From assembly GCA_964455525.1 (NCBI GenBank), contig CAYVWR010000002.1, positions 124,001-188,000 on the forward strand: a stretch of 64,000 nucleotides of DNA, in the 5' to 3' direction. Numbering within the stretch: the first letter of the stretch is position 1; every line of letters starts with the position of its first letter. Below the pieces are notes generated by a model that searched no databases, had not been told where the DNA came from, and saw only the letters and a program-made list of their open reading frames with translations. The position numbers and the translations under genes were made by a program. This stretch comes from JAFDZV01 sp964455525. Its GTDB lineage: Bacteria; Bacteroidota; Ignavibacteria; OLB7. Of the stretch, positions 35,885 to 45,553 are shown in pieces.

Positions 35885-37222
35885 TCATATCGCTCGATGA
35901 TCTTCTGGCGATGCGGTCCCGTCCTGCTCCCCTTGTTTCGGAAGGATGAAGGTTGGCGGGACCATCGCCGTATAATCGGTGGAGCCAGGGGCCAGCCGTG
36001 TAAATACTCCGGCGGTCTCTCCGGCTATCAGATATACGCCGTAGTTCGGGACCAGGCCCTGTGTGTCCGGCTGCGCGTGGAAGTATCGTTGCACGATCCA
36101 GCGTTCCGGCACCGCCGCGGCCAGCGATTTCCGCCAGATCTCATCGCTTGCAAGGTGTCCGATGATAACTTCATCTCCTTCGCACCCATAGTCGGATTTC
36201 AGCACCCATTCCTGCTTTACCAGCCGTTCCGGGTCAACATCGGCAAGGCGATGGGTTTCCGGGATATAGGCGCGTATGGCGGCTGCCGACTCCGGGGAGA
36301 GACGATCGAGGTTGTTCCAGAGAAAGGCCATGGTCAGCTTGTTCTGTGTAACCACCCCGCCGAACGGGTTGATAAGGGTGAGGGCGCCGGCCGCATCGGC
36401 ATCCAGGAGGAGCCGCAGTTGCGGGGCGAGCGGCTCGGGGTCGTCGTAGTCCGCCTCGTCGGTCCAGGCAGGGATACGTTCTCCCCACCAGTCGGTTTTA
36501 TAGTGCCGGATCATGATGTCGATCGGCGTCTCGAACAATGCCACCCCTGCCAGTGGTGCCGGGTGGATATTATAGGGGGAACCAAGCGTCACCTGGCAGC
36601 CGCGCTCCTCGAACCATTGCCGGTACATGGCTATCATTGAAAGATCCTCCGGCATATCGGTGGGATAGAGTATGCCGATGCTTGGATATTCTTTTGCCGC
36701 TGTTCCTGCCGATGCCTGGTAGGAATCAAGGGCCATGCGGACAAATCGCTCCTTGAACCGGGCATTCGGGTCGATCGCTCCGGGATGGAAGGGGTGGAGA
36801 AGATGATTGATAACCACCGTCTCCGCTTCGCCGCTCGGGGTGTCGGAGTTCATCTCGCAGATCTGGATCGCATCGTCTGCCAGAACAAACAGATCAAGCC
36901 GTGCAATGCCATGCCAGCGCCCTTCCGAGGCAAGCCACATCAGCTTCTGGTAGGGGGTAAGGCCAAAGTAGTCCTGGAGCAGCTCCGGTTGTTCCCAGAC
37001 GATGCGGGCAAGCTCGTCGTAGGCCCTGCCGATCGCCTCGGCCGCCTCCTGGAAGCGGCGGTAGAGCTGCTCAGGAAGAAAAAGCGGTTGCAGCCGGAAT
37101 CGCTCGCGCCCCTCGATCCATGGATCGCTGATGATATTGGTCCGGTACAGTTGCTGTGCGAACGTTGCATAATCGGGCGAGGGGATCGGTCGGGGAATAT
37201 CTGCCATGCCTGGAGTTGTCAT
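35885..37222 (-). CDS. Glutathionylspermidine-synthase-like ATP-grasp protein (YgiC/YjfC type)
   Basis: This 445-residue cytoplasmic enzyme has the conserved order of the GSP_synth family: DLFVLADDAIQICEMNSDTP in the pre-ATP-grasp part, then NPFGGVVTQNKLTMAFLWNN, the nucleotide-binding VLKSDYGCEGDEVIIG, WIVQRYF, and the C-terminal GVYLIAGETAGVFTRLAPG. The family ligates amines to peptide carboxylates; in E. coli only the Gss protein is proven, and the YgiC/YjfC relatives have no settled substrate. No amidase domain is fused. It heads a probable transcript with the YgiB-like lipoprotein and the 33480 protein. The start is ATG 37222; an internal ATG at codon 6 is possible. Confidence 0.85.
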   Translation of the reverse strand: MTTPGMADIPRPIPSPDYATFAQQLYRTNIISDPWIEGRERFRLQPLFLPEQLYRRFQEAAEAIGRAYDELARIVWEQPELLQDYFGLTPYQKLMWLASEGRWHGIARLDLFVLADDAIQICEMNSDTPSGEAETVVINHLLHPFHPGAIDPNARFKERFVRMALDSYQASAGTAAKEYPSIGILYPTDMPEDLSMIAMYRQWFEERGCQVTLGSPYNIHPAPLAGVALFETPIDIMIRHYKTDWWGERIPAWTDEADYDDPEPLAPQLRLLLDADAAGALTLINPFGGVVTQNKLTMAFLWNNLDRLSPESAAAIRAYIPETHRLADVDPERLVKQEWVLKSDYGCEGDEVIIGHLASDEIWRKSLAAAVPERWIVQRYFHAQPDTQGLVPNYGVYLIAGETAGVFTRLAPGSTDYTAMVPPTFILPKQGEQDGTASPEDHRAI

Positions 37223-37285
37223 CAGTAGTTGAGTGGGCCGTGTGCCTCTGTTGCTATTATATAGCCGTCGCTCCGTTTGTTGCGT

Positions 37286-37323
37286 AACGATCCCGATGTT
37301 GCTGGCGTGGCATCGGGATCGTT
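37286..37323. terminator. Strong 13-bp stem-loop upstream of the ATP-grasp gene
   Basis: AACGATCCCGATG (37286-37298) pairs perfectly with CATCGGGATCGTT (37311-37323) around a 12-base loop. CTTTT follows on the plus strand, while the minus strand has no T-run. It lies between two minus-strand genes (GWxTD protein and ATP-grasp), so it may end the first transcript inefficiently or mark an operator. Confidence 0.5.
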
Positions 37324-37467
37324 CTTTTGCGGGGAGCGTTGTGTGCCGGGGGCGTCGTTGTGCAACGATGGCTGTAGCCCTTTCTATGGTACGCAGCCTC
37401 TCTATTCTCTGTGCTGCTGCCGGGGAGTGTGTACGGTGCCGTTGGTGCTCTCCACAGCTACGATGCG

Positions 37468-38742
37468 TTATCCGCCGTATCGGTACTTCTCGCCGGGGGA
37501 GATAGGGGTGGTAAGCCGAAAGTCGCCAAAGCCGCTTTCATCGGCAAACACCAGCCGCACATTACGCCGGTAGTAGTGCCAGCTCTCCACCGCCTTGCCG
37601 TCGGTGCGGAACGGGTCGGTGGAGATGTTGTCGGGGGGGCCATAGATCACGTAGATGCGCCCCTTATCGGTAAGCCAGCCAGCCGCATAACTCCGAAAAT
37701 GAGCCGTTGCATGCTCGATCCGCCGGAAATATTCGTTCTGTGCCTCGTTCTCCGGCGTGCCCGGCGTGGGGTCGAAACGTTCCCAGAACTCGGCATAACG
37801 GCGCTGGCGGTCCAGAAGCGTGGGAGCATTGCGGATATTGTCGATCTCGCTCTGTGTGGCGATATAACGAAGCTGGGTGATTCTCTCGTTCAGCTCATCT
37901 TCTGCCAGCGGAATGCCGATGGCCGTGCCGTCGAAGCGAACCGTGCGCCGGGCTGTTGCAAGCGTACGGGATGTATCGTGTGCCGCAGTGATGCGGAGCT
38001 CCACGGTGAAGATTCCCCGCGGCATCGCCTCGGAGGAGACACGGACCCATTGCTGAGAACGTCCTGCGGGCAGAGGGCGCTGGAAGCTTCCTGCTGCCCC
38101 AACAGGGCCTGCGTCGCTGCGATGTTGTGTCTCGATATGGAACTCCCCGGCGCTCCCATTATTGTAGGTCTCGAAGAAGAGGAAATACCCGTCGTCCCCG
38201 GGATCGACGCTCTCGGAGAGCATCGGGGTGATGAGATGGCCTGTTGAATCCTCGCGGATCTTCCTGACAAGCATAAGCCCGCTTAGCGCGACCGGCTGGG
38301 CCGCATAGTCCGGGATCACGATCTCCCGCTGCTCGGTTGTCGTTAGATTTTTTCCGAAATCAAGCAGCTCCACGCTTGCGGTATAGGGGCCGGGCGGGAG
38401 CATCTGCCGTTGCTGATAGAATTCATAAACGGGGCGGCGGCCGGCAGTGGTTTCGTACGATGAGGTTTCCACCGAGCGGATAAATGTCGAGTCCAGCCAG
38501 GTGTGTCCCCCGCCAACCACCTTGATCCGTGCCTGATATCTTCCCTCAAACTGCCCATCCCGTCGGCTGAAGCTTATGGCACTATAGGGGACAACAAGGT
38601 AGAGATCAAGACGCCCGGAATCGGCGGTGGGGCCTGCAAAGGGGATGGCATCGAAGAAGAGACGGCCGGTCTCGGCAGTCTGGGCCTGTGCCGCTGCGGC
38701 ACAGGCCAGAAGGAGAACACATGCGCCCGCAACCGGTCTCAT
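37468..38742 (-). CDS. GWxTD domain-containing secreted protein
   Basis: This is a 424-residue protein. ATG at 38740-38742 is preferred over a TTG 11 codons upstream, because a clean signal peptide follows (RPVAGACVLLLACAAAAQAQ). The C-terminal domain carries the GWxTD signature as AGWLTDKGRIYVIYGPPD, with the typical FWERFDPTPGTPENEAQNEY upstream and a closing ESWHYYRRN...FADESGFGDF. GWxTD proteins are common in FCB bacteria, periplasmic or outer-membrane associated, and have no defined biochemical role. The N-terminal 250 residues are beta-rich and lineage-specific. rimO lies about 200 bp upstream on the same strand. Confidence 0.88.
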   Translation of the reverse strand: MRPVAGACVLLLACAAAAQAQTAETGRLFFDAIPFAGPTADSGRLDLYLVVPYSAISFSRRDGQFEGRYQARIKVVGGGHTWLDSTFIRSVETSSYETTAGRRPVYEFYQQRQMLPPGPYTASVELLDFGKNLTTTEQREIVIPDYAAQPVALSGLMLVRKIREDSTGHLITPMLSESVDPGDDGYFLFFETYNNGSAGEFHIETQHRSDAGPVGAAGSFQRPLPAGRSQQWVRVSSEAMPRGIFTVELRITAAHDTSRTLATARRTVRFDGTAIGIPLAEDELNERITQLRYIATQSEIDNIRNAPTLLDRQRRYAEFWERFDPTPGTPENEAQNEYFRRIEHATAHFRSYAAGWLTDKGRIYVIYGPPDNISTDPFRTDGKAVESWHYYRRNVRLVFADESGFGDFRLTTPISPGEKYRYGG

Positions 38743-38945
38743 ACAGCTATCGGTCAATACCTGGATAATGTTCAATGCAAGAGAGCGCCCTGCATGTGCG
38801 GGTACGCCGGATACGGAGTCATCGGCATTGTAGCGCTGGTGCGCGGAGGCGCCACGCTACGGCAATCGTCAACAACAAGGGGCTTCCATCTGTTTTTCTG
38901 ACCCTGCCAGCGGAAAAACGGCGCCGTCCGGCCCGTTCTCCTGAC

Positions 38946-40271
38946 TTATCGTGCCTCGGCAAACAGATCGTAATCGTGTGCGTCATTGATCTCCACCTCC
39001 ACAAAATCCCCTGGCTCCAGCTCTGTGGCCGATATCACATAGACCTCGCCATCCACCTCCGGTGCATCGCGATAGCTGCGGCAGATGTATTCGCCGCCCG
39101 ACTCGCTCTCCACAAAGACACGTTCGACGGTGCCGATCAGTTTTTCGTTCTTGCGAGCCGAGATCGAGCGCTGAAGCTCCATCACCCTGGCGATGCGCTC
39201 CTGCTTCACCTCGTCGGGAATGGGATCATCCATGGTATGGGCTGTCGTATTCTCTTCCTGGGAGTAGGCAAAGACCCCCAGCCGTTCAAATTCCGCCTCT
39301 GCCACAAAGTCGAGAAGTTCCTGGAACTCCCGTTCCCCCTCATTTGGATAGCCGATGATAAGGGTGGTGCGAAGCGCGATATCTGGGACGGCTTTGCGGA
39401 TCTTGCCGAGCAGTTCCATCAGAGCACGGCGTGTGATGCCTCGGCGCATCGACTTCAGCACCGGATCGGAGACATGCTGAATGGGCATGTCCATATAATT
39501 GCAGATCGTCGGCTGCTCGGCGATCACCGGCAGGATATCCAGGGGAAACTTGGCGGGATACGCATACATCAGGCGTACCCACTCGATGCCACGCACCCCG
39601 GCCAGCTTCTCCAGAAGCTCTGCCAGCGAGCGTTTGCCGTACAGATCGAGGCCGTAATAGGTAGAATCCTGCGCGACCACAACCAGCTCCTTCACTCCCG
39701 CGCTCGCCAGATAGCTAGCCTCCATCAGGATATCCTCCATCGAACGGGAGACATGGCCGCCGCGCATCAGCGGGATGGCGCAGAAGGAGCAGGGGTTATC
39801 GCATCCCTCGGAGAGCTTGATATAGGCCGATCGCGCTCCCTGCGGAATAAATCGCTCGCTCAGCAGATCCCGCTTCAGGTTCGGATTGATTGTCTTGAGG
39901 ATGTTTCCGAAATCGGTAACGCCGAAATAGGCATCGACCTCCGGTATCTCCTCCTCCAGATCGTCCATATACCGCTGCGAAAGGCAGCCGGCCACATAGA
40001 CCTGCCCGATCTTTCCCTCACGCTTCAGGGCGGCAGCGGCAAGAATGGTGTTGACCGATTCCTCCTTTGCCACGTCGATGAAGCCGCAGGTGTTGATGAT
40101 GATGGCGTCCGCCCCCTCTGCCTGATCGGCCAGCTCGATGTTGTTCCTCTGAAGCAGCCCCATGAGCACTTCGGAATCGACGGTGTTCTTCGAGCAGCCG
40201 AGCGTTACCACGTTCACCCGCTTGGTCTGCTGACCGATATGGGGAAGATCAATCTGAATGGGATTAAACAT
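38946..40271 (-). CDS. rimO: Ribosomal protein S12 methylthiotransferase
   Basis: This 441-residue radical-SAM enzyme adds a methylthio group to an Asp of ribosomal protein S12. The N-terminal MTTase cluster ligands are C26, C62 and C96; the radical-SAM cluster is C157-x3-C161-x2-C164 (EGCDNPCSFCAIPLMRGG). A C-terminal TRAM domain (IGTVERVFVES...YICRSYRDAPEVDGEVYV) ends it. TLGCSKNTVDSE and the TCGFIDVAKEES motif are RimO-specific rather than MiaB-specific. It has the standard length. No neighbours of related function are visible. Confidence 0.97.
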   Translation of the reverse strand: MFNPIQIDLPHIGQQTKRVNVVTLGCSKNTVDSEVLMGLLQRNNIELADQAEGADAIIINTCGFIDVAKEESVNTILAAAALKREGKIGQVYVAGCLSQRYMDDLEEEIPEVDAYFGVTDFGNILKTINPNLKRDLLSERFIPQGARSAYIKLSEGCDNPCSFCAIPLMRGGHVSRSMEDILMEASYLASAGVKELVVVAQDSTYYGLDLYGKRSLAELLEKLAGVRGIEWVRLMYAYPAKFPLDILPVIAEQPTICNYMDMPIQHVSDPVLKSMRRGITRRALMELLGKIRKAVPDIALRTTLIIGYPNEGEREFQELLDFVAEAEFERLGVFAYSQEENTTAHTMDDPIPDEVKQERIARVMELQRSISARKNEKLIGTVERVFVESESGGEYICRSYRDAPEVDGEVYVISATELEPGDFVEVEINDAHDYDLFAEAR

Positions 40272-40555
40272 AAGAGACGTTCTCGCGTATGCACGCAGTG
40301 CTTGATGAGCTGGTATCGGGTCGCGCCCGGGATCGATAATGCAGAAGGCCGATTGCTGTCCCCGGCGTAAAGATCATGGGACGTCCGGCCGGTTGTATTC
40401 ATGTTCGTCAGGCGCTTCCGCTCGATTTTCCCCCTTGTTCTGTTGGGCAACAGGGGATGAGGCGCGGAATTCCCACGGCGAACCACGCAAGATACGGCGC
40501 TTCGGACCCCATTTTATAATAACGATTGCAACGGCCGTGCTACGCGCCATTGCGG

Positions 40556-42943
40556 CTAGCGAAGCACGAGCACCTTGGTACGTTGGTGCATGGTGGCCGT
40601 ACGAAGCTCCAGATAGTATACACCAGCCGGAAGCGGTGCCGCGTTGAGCCGTACGGCATAGGCGCCCGGGGCAAGCCGTGCATTGATCAGGGTGGCGGCC
40701 AGCCCTCCAAGCGGGTCATACAGGCGCAGCGCGACATCGCCATGCTCCACCGTCTCAATGTCCACGGTGGCTTCGGCTGCAACCGGATTGGGGTGTACCT
40801 GCTTTAACCCGCCATTGCCGTTGGCCCGTACAAGCCTGGCATCACCTTCTTCGCAGATCCCTTCAAGCCTGAAGATGCCCGCAGTGGCCCCAGGCCGGGC
40901 GCGAGGAGTGTAGAAGTTCAGGCTGTCGTTGCTATGAACCATGGTCGATGCCGAATCGCCGAGCATTGCCCTGGCTTCCAGATAGATGAGTGTGCCGGGC
41001 GCTGCGAGCGTTGTTGTTCCTTCGGCTGTGAACAGGACCCACCCTGCTGCCATCTGCTGTTCAACAATGCTCCAGTCCGCCGGAAGCCCCGGGCCGGGGA
41101 TGATCCGTTCCGGCACGAGCAGGCGGCCGTTGAAGCGTGCGCTCGCGGTAAAGGATGTGACGGCGGCTCGGCTGATGTCGTTGTCCAGAAGAAGGGGTAT
41201 CCTGATGATCCCTCCCGGCGCTGCCGATGCATCCGCCCATCGTATCGAGACCGGGATCAGGTCATCGCCGATCCCGGTGATTGCAAAGGCGAACCCCTGG
41301 CATGGTGTCGTCCCTATCACCTGAAGGCTATCGCCATAGGTGCCGGGGAGGGTCGGGGCAAACTCCATCTCAACCGTCAGGGTGTCCCCCGGTTCGAGCG
41401 TGGCCGGCAGAAGCGGCTCCGTTGAGAGCAGAGAGAAAGGGGGGGCGATCGGGAGCGCGGCTATGGTGATTGCGGCAGTGCCGGTGTTGATAAGCTTCCA
41501 ACTGCTCTGTCCGGTGAGTCCCTGAATCACCGTATCAAACCCTGCTCCTTCCAGCGCCAGCGATTGGGATACCCGTTCCCCCGCGAGCGGCAGTTCCAGC
41601 ACCGGACGGAGCGGATCGCTGGAGAGGATGTTCAGCACGGCGTTTATCGGGGCATCGGCACCGGCGCCGGGGGTGAACCGGACCACAACGATATGGGTAT
41701 CGCCGGGCTGAAGGGTTTTTGGCAGATCGGCGCCCGTTGTGATCGCAAAGTAGGATGCGGCAGACGGCGGAAGAACTGCGGGGGAGGAGAGCGTCACCGG
41801 CGCGCTCCCTATGTTCCTGAGCCGCACCGTGTCCTCTGCCGTCTGGCAGAACAGAAGGCTGCCAAACGCGATGGCGTTGGCGCTCATGGAGATCCCGCCG
41901 CGCAGCCCGTAGCCATCCAGATCGGCCGAGAGGGTGGTGCGGCAGAGCGAGTCGATATCCACCTCGATTCCCACACCGTCAGGGATCATGCCAACGGCGA
42001 TCGGGGCGAACGTCACGGTTACACCTGCCGATCCATCTGCCGGGATACGGATCGGGAACTGGGCCGGGTTGATTGATAGGCCCGGGGTTGGCGGCACGAT
42101 CCTGGCGCCGGAGATTCTGATGGCCGTCTTGTTGTTGTTGTTCACCATTGCCAGCGCTGTCCCGGAGCCTCCTACGGTCACATCGCCGAAATCCGTGTTG
42201 GCGAGGCTGTACGATGGGGCCGAGCGCGACCCCTCCACAATCACCGAGTCCAGAATGCCGCATGGCTCCCCGTTGTAACGGAACACGGCGGAATAATCGC
42301 CATCCACGGTTGGTGCAAAGATGATTGTTACCACCTGCGAACGTCCCGGCTCGATGATATAGGGTGGTGCCGGAAAGAGGCTGAACGGCGATGTGATATA
42401 CACTTCCTTGATGGTATCGGTCACCGATCCGGTATTTGCCAGAAGGATCGTCGATGTGGCCGATCGTTGGCAGGAGAGAAGGGCATTGAACTGGAGAAGC
42501 CGGGTGCTCGGGGTGATCTCGGCAGCATGGCTTATGCCCCGGAGATCAATCTGAAGGCCCTGATCGTCGCCAACAAGAACGTTGAGCGTGCCGGAGGTGG
42601 ATAAGGTGCCCCCCGGAGTATAGCGGACACGGACACGCCGGGAGGCCTCGGACGCGAGCGTGAATTTCTTCTGCGCTGGCTCAAGGATGCTGAACTGCGT
42701 GCCGGGGGGGATGTTCAGTTCCACCTCGGCAGACTCTGTCCCAGTGTTGAATAGTGTGAGCGTGTCCTCTATCGAATCGATGCCGGAACAGACGGGGATC
42801 GTCAGGATCAATTCGTTTTTCGAGGCGGTGATGGCCGCCAGGCCGCCATCGCCGGGAATGCCGCCATGCCACGGCTGCGCTGCGATCGGCAGTGCGAGCA
42901 GGATGAGGAGGGCGAGGGTCGATGCTGGCAAGGCTGCGTTCAT
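40556..42943 (-). CDS. T9SS-secreted protein with ASH/choice-of-anchor-D repeats
   Basis: This is a 795-residue protein from ATG 42941-42943, chosen because a signal peptide begins there (LPASTLALLILLALPIAAQ); the frame extends 57 codons further without meaning. Five or six beta-sandwich repeats follow the pattern ...FGDVTVGGSGTALAMVNNN...VTVTFAPIAVG, ending with FTPGAGADAPINAVLNI. A cohesin-like segment (SIRWADASAAPGGIIRIPLLLD) lies near residue 620. A T9SS sorting domain (VHPNPVAAEATVDI...GVYYLELRTATMHQRTKVLVLR) closes it. The design is the same as the 26894 protein, so the two are probable paralogues. It diverges from the xer gene. The role is probably structural at the surface. Confidence 0.85.
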   Translation of the reverse strand: MNAALPASTLALLILLALPIAAQPWHGGIPGDGGLAAITASKNELILTIPVCSGIDSIEDTLTLFNTGTESAEVELNIPPGTQFSILEPAQKKFTLASEASRRVRVRYTPGGTLSTSGTLNVLVGDDQGLQIDLRGISHAAEITPSTRLLQFNALLSCQRSATSTILLANTGSVTDTIKEVYITSPFSLFPAPPYIIEPGRSQVVTIIFAPTVDGDYSAVFRYNGEPCGILDSVIVEGSRSAPSYSLANTDFGDVTVGGSGTALAMVNNNNKTAIRISGARIVPPTPGLSINPAQFPIRIPADGSAGVTVTFAPIAVGMIPDGVGIEVDIDSLCRTTLSADLDGYGLRGGISMSANAIAFGSLLFCQTAEDTVRLRNIGSAPVTLSSPAVLPPSAASYFAITTGADLPKTLQPGDTHIVVVRFTPGAGADAPINAVLNILSSDPLRPVLELPLAGERVSQSLALEGAGFDTVIQGLTGQSSWKLINTGTAAITIAALPIAPPFSLLSTEPLLPATLEPGDTLTVEMEFAPTLPGTYGDSLQVIGTTPCQGFAFAITGIGDDLIPVSIRWADASAAPGGIIRIPLLLDNDISRAAVTSFTASARFNGRLLVPERIIPGPGLPADWSIVEQQMAAGWVLFTAEGTTTLAAPGTLIYLEARAMLGDSASTMVHSNDSLNFYTPRARPGATAGIFRLEGICEEGDARLVRANGNGGLKQVHPNPVAAEATVDIETVEHGDVALRLYDPLGGLAATLINARLAPGAYAVRLNAAPLPAGVYYLELRTATMHQRTKVLVLR

Positions 42944-43133
42944 TCGGTCGCGATATGATTGGGGTATCGAGAGCTGTTGCAACGTACGATCAAGGGGCGA
43001 TCGGCGCCAACGGATGACGTGGGGCCGCGCCTGTTTCGTGCCCGGCGCAATGCTCCGCGTGCGGCTTCCGCCGGAGCGGGGAAAGGTGTAGCTTGCGCCG
43101 AAACAGGTTCTCACAGGCTATACCGGCGATAAC

Positions 43134-44108
43134 ATGATGCTAACGGCGCGCGAGGCTATCCGCCGCTTTCTCGAATATCTGGAAATCGAACGGAAGTATT
43201 CCCCTAAAACGATTGCTGCATATCGCTCCGATCTTGAAGGCTCCGATCGTGCCGATCGCCTCGGCGGCTTTCATCGCCACCTTGTGATGGCCCTTGGCGT
43301 GAACGAGCCGATGCTGGCCGATGTAACACAGCGGGAGGTTCGCGGGTACATCGCAGAACTGCACCGCCAGGGGCTGGCCAGGCGAAGCATCGCCCGGAAG
43401 CTTGCTGCGGTGCGATCGCTCATGAAGTTTGCAGCCGCCGAGGGGGCGATCCCGGCCAGCCCGGCACGTCTGGTGAAGACCCCGAAGCTGGAGCGTCGGC
43501 TCCCGACGGTGCTGAGTGGCAGGGAGGCGGGGATGCTTATGGATCTGCCCGATCGGAGCACGCCGGAAGGGCTTCGCGATGCCGCAGTGCTGGAGCTTCT
43601 GTATGCCACCGGGATACGCCGTTCCGAACTGTGCGGCATTGCCGCTCATGATGTCGATATGGCTTCTCGTACGGTTAGAGTGATGGGGAAAGGGGGGAAG
43701 CAGCGTGTTGTGCCATTCGGAGGCCGCGCCGCCGATGCGATTCGGGAGTACGAGCGCCGTCGGTGGGAACTCCTGCACGATGCAACTCCTGCGCTGTTTC
43801 TCAGCAATCGTGGAAAAGCACTGGCCGGAGCCGATGTCTACAGGATCGTCAGACGATATATGTCCCAGGTCACCGAGCAGAAGAAGCGAAGCCCGCATGT
43901 GCTCCGCCATAGCTTTGCAACCCATCTGCTGGATGCCGGTGCCGGGCTTCGGGAGGTGGGGGAGATGCTTGGGCATGCATCGCTCTCCAGCACACAGGTT
44001 TATACCCATGTTTCAACCGAGCGATTGAAAGAGGCCTATGCTCGTGCCCATCCTCGTGCCGGGGAGGGACCACCGGCAGCCGGACCGCCCGAAGAGCAAC
44101 TGCCGTGA
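43134..44108 (+). CDS. Tyrosine recombinase XerC/XerD
   Basis: This 324-residue site-specific recombinase should resolve chromosome dimers at dif. The N-terminal SAM-like core-binding domain (FLEYLEIERKYSPKTIAAYRSDL) is intact. All catalytic residues are present: R162 (TGIRRSEL), K186 (MGKGGKQ), H255 and R258 (HVLRHSFATHLL), H281 (LGHASLSS) and the nucleophile Y290 (TQVYTHV). The length and motif spacing match Xer proteins rather than phage integrases, and no attachment site or phage gene lies nearby. XerC versus XerD cannot be decided from one copy; no symbol is given for that reason. Confidence 0.92.
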   Translation: MMLTAREAIRRFLEYLEIERKYSPKTIAAYRSDLEGSDRADRLGGFHRHLVMALGVNEPMLADVTQREVRGYIAELHRQGLARRSIARKLAAVRSLMKFAAAEGAIPASPARLVKTPKLERRLPTVLSGREAGMLMDLPDRSTPEGLRDAAVLELLYATGIRRSELCGIAAHDVDMASRTVRVMGKGGKQRVVPFGGRAADAIREYERRRWELLHDATPALFLSNRGKALAGADVYRIVRRYMSQVTEQKKRSPHVLRHSFATHLLDAGAGLREVGEMLGHASLSSTQVYTHVSTERLKEAYARAHPRAGEGPPAAGPPEEQLP

Positions 44109-44160
44109 GCCTTAGAGCCGATCCCCGAGTGGAACCATCAGGACCGATTGGAATTTTCTC

Positions 44161-45009
44161 ATGCCTATCATTTCCATCTCACACGCTCGCATCATCCTGA
44201 TCTGGTGTGCGCTCTGTCTCTACGGCGCTGTTTCGGATGCTACCGCGCAGAACATTGGCGACCGCGAGCATACGGATAAGCCTGCCGATACCGGAACTGC
44301 CAGGTCGGGCGTACGGGATTACGATATCTTCTCGCTCGGTCTGGAGTTTGTTCCCTCGCCAACAGCCGGCTCCTTTTTCGAGGAGTACCCCAGGCTTGGC
44401 GGCACCGAGAAGCTGGGAGGGAACCTGATGCCGTCGTTGATGCTTCGTCTCGGCTCCAGCGGCCATCTCCGTTGGGTGCTCTATGGCGCATATGCCGGAG
44501 GGGAACTTGTCGATATCTACGATGTCGTTGATACGGTCGGGGTGGATCGCCCGCTGGCATCAATCATCGAGAGCTTTGCAGTTACATCGGTGCCGGTGAT
44601 GGTCGGCGCCGAATATGCTCCGATCCGGGAACAGTTCACGACCTATGTGGGCGCCGTTGCCGGTGTTGCCTATTCCAGTGTGGAATGGAGCACCCTGGTG
44701 CGGAGTGTGCCGAATAGTGGTTTTCACCGTCCCTCGCTCAATCAGAAAGGGGGACGGTTTCATCCGGCCTACCGTCTTTATGCCGGCATAGATTATCGGT
44801 TCGATCGTAATCTCTGGAGTCAGGGAGCGGTCCGTGGCATATTTCTGGAAGGAAGCTATCTTGGAATCCCGGTGCACCGCGATTATTTCACGGCGATCCG
44901 GAAGGAAGGGCGGGAATTGCAGAACCTTCCAAGCTCTGATGATGCAGTGATCGATCTTGGAGGCTTTACGTTCACCGTGGGCGTGAACCTGCAATTCGTG
45001 CGAAACTAG
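44161..45009 (+). CDS. Probable outer-membrane beta-barrel protein, unknown
   Basis: This is a 282-residue protein with a signal peptide (IISISHARIILIWCALCLYGAVSDATAQ cut at the AQ site). The rest alternates hydrophobic strands and turns typical of small FCB barrels (LRWVLYGAYAGGELVDIYDVVD, TTYVGAVAGVAYSSVEWS, YRLYAGIDYRFDRNLWSQ) and ends in an aromatic strand (FTFTVGVNLQFVRN), as expected for Bam-dependent insertion. No family is recognised. It lies between xer and hpf; it is only 37 bp from hpf, so read-through is likely. Confidence 0.62.
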   Translation: MPIISISHARIILIWCALCLYGAVSDATAQNIGDREHTDKPADTGTARSGVRDYDIFSLGLEFVPSPTAGSFFEEYPRLGGTEKLGGNLMPSLMLRLGSSGHLRWVLYGAYAGGELVDIYDVVDTVGVDRPLASIIESFAVTSVPVMVGAEYAPIREQFTTYVGAVAGVAYSSVEWSTLVRSVPNSGFHRPSLNQKGGRFHPAYRLYAGIDYRFDRNLWSQGAVRGIFLEGSYLGIPVHRDYFTAIRKEGRELQNLPSSDDAVIDLGGFTFTVGVNLQFVRN

Positions 45010-45046
45010 GATAATGGCTCATCGAGCCACAGATGGAGAACAGATC

Positions 45047-45403
45047 ATGAACATTCAATTCACGGCCCGTCATTTCGAGGCTCCTGAAGCACTCCAGCGC
45101 TTTGCTGAGGATTCGGTGAGGAACCTGACGCAGCTCTACGACGGCATCATCAGCGCCGAGATCGTTCTTGAAGAACGTCCGCATGGCGCCGATGACAAGG
45201 TGGCCGAGATCATTATCTCGGTCTATAGAGAGCGGCTTGTTGCCAAGGAGCAGTCGAGTGACCAGTTGAAGAGCATACAAGCGTGTGTCGATAAGCTGGA
45301 ACGCCAGCTCACCAAGTATAAGGCGAAGCTCCACGAGGGGCAGCGTCCACACGAGCGTCCGGAGATTGAGGAGATCATTGGGACCAAGGAAGAGGAATTC
45401 TAA
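45047..45403 (+). CDS. hpf: Ribosome hibernation-promoting factor
   Basis: This 118-residue short-form HPF/YfiA binds the 30S decoding centre and silences ribosomes under starvation. The conserved start NIQFTARHFEAPEALQRF and the central DKVAEIIISVYRERLVAKEQSSD region match the family, and the long C-terminal dimerisation domain is absent. ATG 45047 is preceded by GGAGAA. A terminator hairpin follows before hprK; hpf next to hprK is a common pairing in FCB and other bacteria. Confidence 0.9.
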   Translation: MNIQFTARHFEAPEALQRFAEDSVRNLTQLYDGIISAEIVLEERPHGADDKVAEIIISVYRERLVAKEQSSDQLKSIQACVDKLERQLTKYKAKLHEGQRPHERPEIEEIIGTKEEEF

Positions 45404-45553
45404 GGTCCGCGATCGGACGTTGCAGCTCTGATAGGCTGCCGGGAATTGACGAGTTCGGTTGATATCGGGATGGAAGAGGGGATGGGCGCCTTACAGCTCC
45501 ATCGGTGCTATGAACGAGCCGATACCAGCCATAGAGTTATTACTACGTATCGA

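Noticed and set aside
43134..44108. Xer-type recombinase considered as an integrase marking a mobile element
   Set aside because: Motif spacing is that of housekeeping Xer proteins, and no attachment site, tRNA or phage/plasmid gene lies nearby.
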